In this document: piece by piece, positions 63,370 to 64,000 of the stretch
Numbering within the stretch: the stretch's first letter is position 1
Layout of the letters: each line of letters starts with the position of its first letter
Assembly: GCF_914271485.1 (NCBI RefSeq)
Contig: NZ_CAJZAG010000002.1
Location: forward strand, 124,001-188,000
Direction: 5' to 3'
Length of the DNA: 64,000 bases
Source of the DNA: Cupriavidus pampae
GTDB taxonomy: Bacteria; Pseudomonadota; Gammaproteobacteria; Burkholderiales; Burkholderiaceae
The notes under the pieces: model-generated
Told to the model about the DNA's origin: nothing
Seen by the model: the letters and a program-made list of their open reading frames with translations, nothing else
Databases searched by the model: none
Program-made: the position numbers and the translations under genes

Positions 63370-64000
63370 TCATCGCTCACGCGCGGCGTCGTGCATTGCA
63401 CCTTTCACTGGCGCGAGCAAGTACTCCATTACTGTTCTGTCTCCATATCGAATCTCGGCGACAATCCGCATGCCTGCGCCTAATGAATAGCTGGTACCAA
63501 ATGCGTCTACCAGGCGCTGTGTTTTCAGCCGAACTCGCGCCTTATATGTTGCCCCCGCGCTCCCGTCAGCCCACGTGGGTTCCTGGGCGTTCGCCCTTGC
63601 TTCGTTCTCTGTCGCGTCCACACTGACATGCACGACGGCGCCTTCGAGCATTCCGTACTTCTGGAACGGATAGGTCGCGACCTTTACCTTAGCCTCGTCG
63701 CCAACGCGCACAAATCCCACGTCCTCATTCTTAACGGACACATCGGCATAGAGAAGTTCGTCCTTCGGGACCAAAGTCATCAACACCGTCCCAGGTTGGA
63801 CCACAGCGCCTAGCGTGGTCGTGGCGATGTCCTTGATTTCCCCGTCTTGTGGTGCTCTCAGTGTCAACAGCGACTCGCGATAGGCCGACTTCTCTTTATC
63901 TGCCTCCAGTTGTTGAACACGCGTAGTTACATCTGCCAGCTCCTTTCGAAGGTCACTCTCGAACGCGCTTCGCATCTGCTTGAGCTTCTTTTGCTGGGAC
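63370..64000 (-). CDS. HlyD-family type I secretion membrane fusion protein, C-terminal part
   Basis: The frame is open through base 64000, so about 209 C-terminal residues are seen. They show the end of the coiled-coil (VTTRVQQLEADKEKSAYRES), then the lipoyl half LRAPQDGEIKDIATTTLGAVVQPG and the beta-barrel TVLMTLVPKDELLYADVSVKNEDVGFVRVGDEAKVKVATYPF, typical of HlyD/LapC-type adaptors. It links an inner-membrane ABC exporter and TolC, and together with the outside-window ABC gene would export the RTX protein. The ATG at 63975 is internal, not the start. Confidence 0.9.
   Translation of the reverse strand, partial: SQQKKLKQMRSAFESDLRKELADVTTRVQQLEADKEKSAYRESLLTLRAPQDGEIKDIATTTLGAVVQPGTVLMTLVPKDELLYADVSVKNEDVGFVRVGDEAKVKVATYPFQKYGMLEGAVVHVSVDATENEARANAQEPTWADGSAGATYKARVRLKTQRLVDAFGTSYSLGAGMRIVAEIRYGDRTVMEYLLAPVKGAMHDAARER

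Overview
The window looks like chromosome or chromid DNA from a high-GC betaproteobacterium of the Burkholderiaceae, most like Cupriavidus or Ralstonia. The pointers are the IorAB-type molybdenum hydroxylases, a Bug-type solute receptor, a secreted PHB-depolymerase-like esterase, a cyanide-insensitive-type quinol oxidase, and two intergenic sites that match the hrpII/PIP box (TTCG-N16-TTCG) of Ralstonia and Xanthomonas type III secretion regulons. I saw no rRNA, tRNA, CRISPR array, insertion sequence or complete prophage. The genus is an inference.

Layout. (1) 1-14 kb: the N-terminal part of a GlxA-type regulator, then three xanthine-dehydrogenase-family systems (cytochrome c + iorAB-like; paoABC-like; iorAB-like + tri-heme cytochrome c). 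Between the second and third lie a PIP-box-controlled candidate type III secreted protein and a nucleotidyltransferase-fold protein that has lost its catalytic motifs. (2) 14-18.8 kb: a cydAB/cioAB-type terminal oxidase with a 51-residue DUF2474-like subunit, a porin and a divergent MarR regulator. (3) 18.8-26.2 kb: a minus-strand CoA-dependent catabolic operon (HMG-CoA-lyase-like, acyl-CoA ligase, two enoyl-CoA hydratase-like proteins, class III CoA transferase, nitronate-monooxygenase-like protein, Bug receptor). (4) 26.3-29.4 kb: a decayed fhaB/cdiA-type gene whose 5' part is joined out of frame to a short AT-richer 3' remnant and a small membrane protein. (5) 29.5-37.4 kb: esterase, MFS exporter, amidohydrolase with divergent LysR, a second PIP-box-controlled candidate effector, an AI-2E-family protein and a TehA/SLAC1-like transporter. 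(6) 37.6-49.8 kb: a catabolic cluster with maleylacetate reductase, a beta-hydroxyacid dehydrogenase, LysR, a second amidohydrolase, a sugar-type ABC importer, hydroxyquinol-type intradiol dioxygenase, Dabb and YciI proteins and a GMC oxidoreductase. (7) 50-54.4 kb: an EmrAB-type tripartite efflux operon. (8) 54.5-64 kb: a glycosyltransferase, a 2332-residue RTX protein, a small secreted protein and the C-terminal part of a type I secretion adaptor that runs off the window.

The most interesting result is the pair of unlinked candidate type III effectors at 7872-9065 and 34239-34919. Each lies directly behind a perfect TTCGB-N15-TTCGB box in a short non-coding gap. The second begins MGLCNS, a eukaryotic-type N-myristoylation motif. 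Its C-terminal half (about residues 108-211) resembles, as I recall it, the conserved region of plant calmodulin-binding IQM proteins. If confirmed, this would be a bacterial mimic of a plant protein directed to host membranes. No structural type III secretion genes are in the window.
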